A stretch of 37,067 nt of DNA from CAYYNP01 sp964472545 (lineage in GTDB: Bacteria > Planctomycetota > Planctomycetia > Pirellulales > Thermoguttaceae): contig CAYYNP010000063.1 of NCBI GenBank assembly GCA_964472545.1, positions 1 to 37,067 of the forward strand, given 5' to 3'. Under the pieces are notes generated by a model, which did no database searches, had not been told where the DNA came from, and saw only the letters and a list, made by a program, of their open reading frames with translations. Positions 33,261 to 37,067 of the stretch are shown piece by piece. Made by a program: the position numbers and the translations under genes. The first letter of the stretch is position 1. Every line of letters begins with the position of its first letter.

Positions 33261-36035
33261 ATGTCGAAGGGAACGCTGACGTACGTCGAGTCGAAGGATC
33301 GGCCGGCACGCAGCCGGATGCTCGTCTGCCTGATGGCGTGGCTGGTGACGTGGCTGATCGCAACGTCGACGGCGGATCTCCGCGCCGACGACGACGAGGA
33401 GGATCTGCTCGCGTGGGAGAGCATGCCGGCAATTCCGCCCGCGCCGGGTCAAGACGAGCAGGCTGGGCTGGCCGGGCCTTTTGCCGGAGTGCATGCCGAC
33501 GCGCTGATCGTGGCCGGCGGGGCCAACTTCCCGGGCGTAGCATGCTGGGACGGCGGCACGAAGGTCTGGTGGGACGACGTCTACGTGCTGGTGCGCGACG
33601 GAAAGGGCGGATTCCGCTGGCACGACGAGACGTTCAAGCTGGATTGGCCGGCGGCGTACGGCGCGTCGGTCAGCACCAACGACGGGCTGGTCTGTATCGG
33701 CGGGTGCGACAAGAGGCGGTGCTTCGCCGACGTGTTTCGGTTGAGGTGGATCTCCGAGGAAGCGGGCATCGAGATCGACACGCTACCCTCGCTGCCGGTG
33801 CCCTTGGCCGACATGGGCGGCGTGTTGATCGGCCGGACGATCTACGTTGCCGGGGGCCGCCAGACGGTGGCCGACGCGGCGGCCACGACGTGTTTCTTTG
33901 CGCTCGACTTGTCGAAGGAAGGCCAGGCGGACGAGTTTAAGTGGCGTATGTTACCCTCATGGCCCGGGCCACCGCGCGTATTGCCGGTGGTCGCCGCGCA
34001 GAGCGACGGGGCATCGGATTGCCTGTTTCTGTTCAGCGGCCGAAACGCCGCAGCGGGCAAGCCCACCGAGTTGCTCGTCGACGGCTACAAGTACGAACCG
34101 CTGCCGCAGCGCTGGACGCGCTTGGCCGACGTGGCCGTCAAAGACGAGACGGCCAAGTGCGTGATGGGGGCGCCGGCGATTGCCTGGGGGGCCAACCACA
34201 TCCTGGTCTTCGGCGGCGACGACGGCAGGCTGTTTATGGCGCGCGAGAAGATCACACTTCAACACGACAGGACCGGTCACCCCGACATGAAGTCCCGGTT
34301 CGCGACGGCGCTGCGGGCGAACTTCACCACTCACCCCGGCTTCACCCGCGACGTGCTGGCGTATCACACCGTCACCAACACATGGACGAAGGTTGGCCAG
34401 TGTCCGCAAGGCGCGAGCCAGGCCGTGACGACCGCCGTGCGTTGGGGCGACGCGGTGATCATCCCCAGCGGCGAGATCCGTCCCGGCGTGCGCACGCCCG
34501 ACGTGATGCGGGTCACGCTGGTCGACAAGACGCGTTTCGGCACGCTCAACTACGCGGTGCTCGGCGTCTACCTGGCGGCGCTGATCGGCATGGGTTTCTA
34601 CTTCGCCCGCCGCGGCACCAGCACCGAGGACTTCTTCAAGGCCGGCGGACGCATCCCCTGGTGGGCGGCGGGCATCAGCATCTTCGGCACCACGCTCAGC
34701 GCTATCACGTACATGTCGCTTCCCGGCAAGACCTTCGCCACCGACTGGCGATACATGATGCTCAACGTGGCAATCGTGGTCGTGGCCCCGTTTGTGGTCT
34801 ATCTGTTCCTGCCGTTCTTTCGCCGGCTGAACGTGACCACGGCCTATGAGTACTTGGAGCAACGTTTCAATTTGGCCGTGCGGCTGTTGGCCAGCGTGTT
34901 GTTCGTGTTGATGCAGTTCGGGCGGATCGGGATCGTGCTCTACTTGCCGGCGCTGGCGCTGTCGGTGGTCACCAGCATCGACGTGAACGTCTGCATCCTG
35001 TTGATGGGCGTGTTGTGTATCTTCTACACCACGCTAGGCGGCATCGAGGCGGTGATCTGGACCGACGTGATCCAGGTGATCGTGTTGATGGGCGGGGCGT
35101 TGTTCTGTTTGGTGTTGATGTCGTTTCACGTCCCCGGCGGCTGGAACGGGGCCTGTGAAATCGCCGAAGGTGCCGGCAAGTTCCGCACGTTCGATTTCCG
35201 CTTCGATCTGACCACCGCCACGTTCTTCGTGTTGCTGTTCGGCGGCTTCGCCGACAAGATGATCTCCTACGGCACCGACCAGTCGGTGATTCAGCGTTAC
35301 CTGACCACCAAGGACGAGGCCGCGGCGCGCCGCGGGATCTGGCTCAACGCGATCATCGCCATGCCGGCCACGCTGCTGTTCTTCGGGCTCGGCAGCATGC
35401 TGTACGCCTTCTATCAGACGCAGCCGGCGGCGCTGAGCCCTGCCGTGGGCCAACAAGACGCCATCTTCCCTTGGTACATCGTCACGCAGCTTCCCGCCGG
35501 CGTGGCCGGGCTGTTGATCGCCGGGCTGTTCGCGGCCTCGATGAGCAGTCTCGACAGCAGCATGAACAGTGTGGCCACAGCGGTGACGACGGACTTCTAC
35601 CGGCGATTTCGTTCGCATGCCGAAGATCGCACCTGCCTGAAGCTGGCCCGTTGGATCACCGTGCTGATCGGCGTGGCGGGCACGGCCTTGGCGCTGGTCA
35701 TGGCCCAGTGGAACATCAAGAGTCTTTGGGACCAGATGGTCACGGTGCTGGGCCTCTTCGGCGGCGGTCTGGCCGGGCTGTTTCTGTTGGCGATCTTTAC
35801 GCGCCGCACCAGTGGCGCCGCCGCTCTGGCAGCGCTGTTGGGTAGTTCTGCGTTGCAGTTCGTGATCAAGCAGTCGTATCCGGTGCACCCCTCCGTGCTG
35901 CCGGTCAGCGGTATCGTTTCGTGCCTGATTCTGGGGCTGGGGCTCAGCGCGGTCCTGCCTAACCGCAAACCCGTCGACGGACTGACCATCCACACACTTG
36001 CCGGCGAGATCGGCTCGGAAGGCGTCACCGGATAG
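33261..36035 (+). CDS. Kelch-type propeller fused to sodium:solute symporter
   Basis: 924 residues from ATG 33261 (AAAGGAG upstream; other in-frame starts lie up to 105 bases earlier). A membrane or signal segment (MLVCLMAWLVTWLIATS) leads into a Kelch-like domain, about 55-415 (DALIVAGGANFPG, GRTIYVAGGRQTV, HILVFGGDDGRLF), similar to N-acetylneuraminate epimerase NanM/permuted mutarotases. The rest is a sodium:solute symporter with about 13 helices: NYAVLGVYLAALIGMGFYFA, AGGRIPWWAAGISIFGTTLS, TTLGGIEAVIWTDVIQVI and LFAASMSSLDSSMNSVATAV. Such fusions, known from planctomycetes and Bacteroidetes, are thought to epimerise and import sialic-acid-like sugars. The substrate here is inferred only. 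It is divergent from the PQQ-propeller gene and convergent with the sigma-factor gene. Confidence 0.88.
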   Translation: MSKGTLTYVESKDRPARSRMLVCLMAWLVTWLIATSTADLRADDDEEDLLAWESMPAIPPAPGQDEQAGLAGPFAGVHADALIVAGGANFPGVACWDGGTKVWWDDVYVLVRDGKGGFRWHDETFKLDWPAAYGASVSTNDGLVCIGGCDKRRCFADVFRLRWISEEAGIEIDTLPSLPVPLADMGGVLIGRTIYVAGGRQTVADAAATTCFFALDLSKEGQADEFKWRMLPSWPGPPRVLPVVAAQSDGASDCLFLFSGRNAAAGKPTELLVDGYKYEPLPQRWTRLADVAVKDETAKCVMGAPAIAWGANHILVFGGDDGRLFMAREKITLQHDRTGHPDMKSRFATALRANFTTHPGFTRDVLAYHTVTNTWTKVGQCPQGASQAVTTAVRWGDAVIIPSGEIRPGVRTPDVMRVTLVDKTRFGTLNYAVLGVYLAALIGMGFYFARRGTSTEDFFKAGGRIPWWAAGISIFGTTLSAITYMSLPGKTFATDWRYMMLNVAIVVVAPFVVYLFLPFFRRLNVTTAYEYLEQRFNLAVRLLASVLFVLMQFGRIGIVLYLPALALSVVTSIDVNVCILLMGVLCIFYTTLGGIEAVIWTDVIQVIVLMGGALFCLVLMSFHVPGGWNGACEIAEGAGKFRTFDFRFDLTTATFFVLLFGGFADKMISYGTDQSVIQRYLTTKDEAAARRGIWLNAIIAMPATLLFFGLGSMLYAFYQTQPAALSPAVGQQDAIFPWYIVTQLPAGVAGLLIAGLFAASMSSLDSSMNSVATAVTTDFYRRFRSHAEDRTCLKLARWITVLIGVAGTALALVMAQWNIKSLWDQMVTVLGLFGGGLAGLFLLAIFTRRTSGAAALAALLGSSALQFVIKQSYPVHPSVLPVSGIVSCLILGLGLSAVLPNRKPVDGLTIHTLAGEIGSEGVTG

Positions 36036-36038
36036 AGG

Positions 36039-36671
36039 TTATCTCCCACTGAGCCAGACCGAAGCCCGGCCGAGTCCGTCGCGGAGTTGTTGCTTTCCGC
36101 GGTGGATCAACGCCCGAACGGCCCCGGGCGTGCGCTGCATCGCGGCCGCCGTCTCCGCCAGACTACGGCCTTCGAGGACGTGCAGCCGGATCGCTTGCCG
36201 TTGATCGTCCGGTAGACTTGCGATGCCGACGCGAATCGCGCCGACCGCCTCGTCTCGTGCGACCACCCGGCTGGGGCTGTCGCCGTGGTCCGAAAGGGCT
36301 TCGACCAGATCGAACATCGAGCCGGACTGGTCGGCCGCCGCCCCTCGGACGCGCTTGAAGTCGCCGCCGCGTTTCTTGCGAGTCAGGGATTTCAGCGCGT
36401 CTTTAAGTTGGTTCACGGCGATCGCCTTCAGCCAGGCGACAAATGCCGCTTCGGAGGTCTCCTTCAATTGCCCGATGTTGCGAAACGCCCGAATGAACGT
36501 GGCGTTGAGTACGTCTTCCACGTCGAGGATCCCCTGCAAAGAAGCTGGCAGCCGGTAGGCAATGTGGCGAGAGATGCGGGGGGTGTATGCTAGTAGTAAC
36601 TCCTGCAATGCCGGCCGGTCGCCGGAAACGGCCTTGGCGGTCAACTCTTCGACGTTTTTCCGCTCGGGCAT
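36039..36671 (-). CDS. ECF-type RNA polymerase sigma factor
   Basis: 210 residues from ATG 36671. Region 2 covers about 25-95 (YTPRISRHIAYRLP, ILDVEDVLNATFIRAFRNI, FVAWLKAIAVNQLKDALK) and region 4 about 150-205 (LPDDQRQAIRLHVLEGRSLAETAA, then TPGAVRALIHRGKQQL). A Ser/Asp-rich linker between them has DHGDSPS. The overall look matches the planctomycete group of ECF factors often found with surface-protein or growth genes. No anti-sigma factor gene is next to it in the window. It ends three bases from the symporter stop on the opposite strand. Confidence 0.9.
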   Translation of the reverse strand: MPERKNVEELTAKAVSGDRPALQELLLAYTPRISRHIAYRLPASLQGILDVEDVLNATFIRAFRNIGQLKETSEAAFVAWLKAIAVNQLKDALKSLTRKKRGGDFKRVRGAAADQSGSMFDLVEALSDHGDSPSRVVARDEAVGAIRVGIASLPDDQRQAIRLHVLEGRSLAETAAAMQRTPGAVRALIHRGKQQLRDGLGRASVWLSGR

Positions 36672-36847
36672 GCGTTCTGTCCCCCCCAGATTTCAGGGCG
36701 GTGGGTCATCCCAGACTGCTTGCATCGTACTTCTTCTGGCGTACGTCGGCAATGCAGCGGTCGTTCTTGGCCGCGAAATGGCACCGCCGGAGAGAATCTT
36801 CCAGTTGGCCGCGTGCGCCGCCGTGGCAATCGTCGTCTAGTTTCCTG

Positions 36848-36890
36848 TCAGCCGAAAGGCCGGCTGAGAAAACGCGGCCCAAGCAGCCGC
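36848..36890 (+). other. Two stem-loops in the leader of the right-edge gene
   Basis: Two neighbouring hairpins lie ahead of the start at 36914: TCAGCCG/CGGCTGA with a 6-base loop at 36848-36867, and GCGGC/GCCGC with a 7-base loop at 36874-36890. The ribosome site AAAGGAGA follows about ten bases later. Neither stem is followed by a T-run, so they are not terminators. They could form a structured leader. I recognise no known riboswitch class. Confidence 0.35.
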
Positions 36891-36913
36891 AGCACGCGAA
36901 AAGGAGACCTGCC

Positions 36914-37067
36914 GTGGCCGTTGGACTCGAAAGCAGCATGCTGGACCGGTACCCATCCGCCGCGAACGGCGTGGCCGGCCGCATCACCAATTTTGGCGGC
37001 ATGGGCAACAAGGGCGCGTCCGCCAGACCGATCACGAGGGAGACACCCCGTGAGGACTCCCGTTCGA
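36914..37067 (+). CDS. Start of an unidentified protein, cut by the window edge
   Basis: A GTG at 36914 with AAAGGAGA six bases upstream opens a frame that has no stop before the window ends, giving 51 residues. The sequence (VAVGLESSMLDRYPSAANG..., later NFGGMGNKGASARP) has no signal peptide and matches no family I recognise. The excellent ribosome site supports a real gene. The stretch between the sigma-factor start (36671) and this one (242 bases) shows no other convincing gene. Confidence 0.5.
   Translation, partial: MAVGLESSMLDRYPSAANGVAGRITNFGGMGNKGASARPITRETPREDSRS

Noticed and set aside
36706..37035. A 109-codon minus-strand frame at the right edge
   Set aside because: No ribosome site or domain, and it opposes a plus-strand start with an excellent ribosome site.

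Overview
The window looks like a chromosomal segment of a planctomycete, possibly Pirellulales-like. This rests on several features typical of that phylum: two large HzsA-like beta-propeller/cytochrome proteins, a PQQ-type beta-propeller protein with a WPHFRGPNYDG start, a Kelch domain fused to a sodium:solute symporter, an ECF sigma factor of planctomycete style, an OprO/P-like porin, and high GC with GTG/TTG starts. The assignment is an inference from gene content. No rRNA, tRNA, CRISPR array or complete insertion sequence was seen.

Layout. (1) Positions 1-1877, minus strand: a Cys-rich secreted protein cut by the window edge, and a phosphate-selective-type porin. (2) 2334-5457, plus: a three-gene signalling operon with a membrane-anchored PhnD-like binding protein, a NarL-type histidine kinase and a LuxR/NarL response regulator. 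This is the layout of oxyanion sensors such as ArrX/ArrS or TtrS/TtrR. (3) 5473-5530: a pair of 25-bp direct repeats spaced 33 bp apart, each with a TCCG-N9-CGGA core, between the regulator gene and the next operon. (4) 5653-18644, plus: twelve genes, several overlapping, for a large putative respiratory molybdoenzyme system. It has one Mo-bisPGD catalytic subunit, its TorD-like chaperone, three Tat-exported four-cluster ferredoxin subunits, three NrfD-type membrane anchors (one fused to a tetraheme cytochrome), two further tetraheme cytochromes, a CBS protein and a slipin. The potential redox load is 12 [4Fe-4S] clusters in the B subunits, one in the catalytic subunit and 12 c-type hemes. (5) 18654-18751: a MITE-like long inverted repeat, then moeA, an orphan winged-helix protein and a decayed NapH-like iron-sulfur membrane gene. 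(6) 20946-24525, minus: a tightly overlapping operon of an APH-like kinase, a histidine kinase with an N-terminal Rossmann-like domain, and a response regulator fused to a GcvH-like domain that has lost the lipoyl lysine. (7) 24703-36671: two tandem HzsA-like diheme proteins, a convergent PQQ-propeller protein, a Kelch-symporter fusion and an ECF sigma factor. A further gene starts at the right edge behind a structured leader.

How the parts may work together (inference). An anion reaching the periplasm, perhaps through the porin, is bound by the PhnD-like protein. The kinase and regulator then switch on the redox operon through the direct repeats. The catalytic subunit would exchange electrons through B subunits, tetraheme cytochromes and NrfD anchors with the quinone pool. 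MoeA supplies molybdenum insertion and the TorD-like protein handles maturation. The substrate cannot be read from sequence. The catalytic subunit has Asp where the third Fe-S cysteine is expected, and this subunit composition is not one I can match to a described complex.
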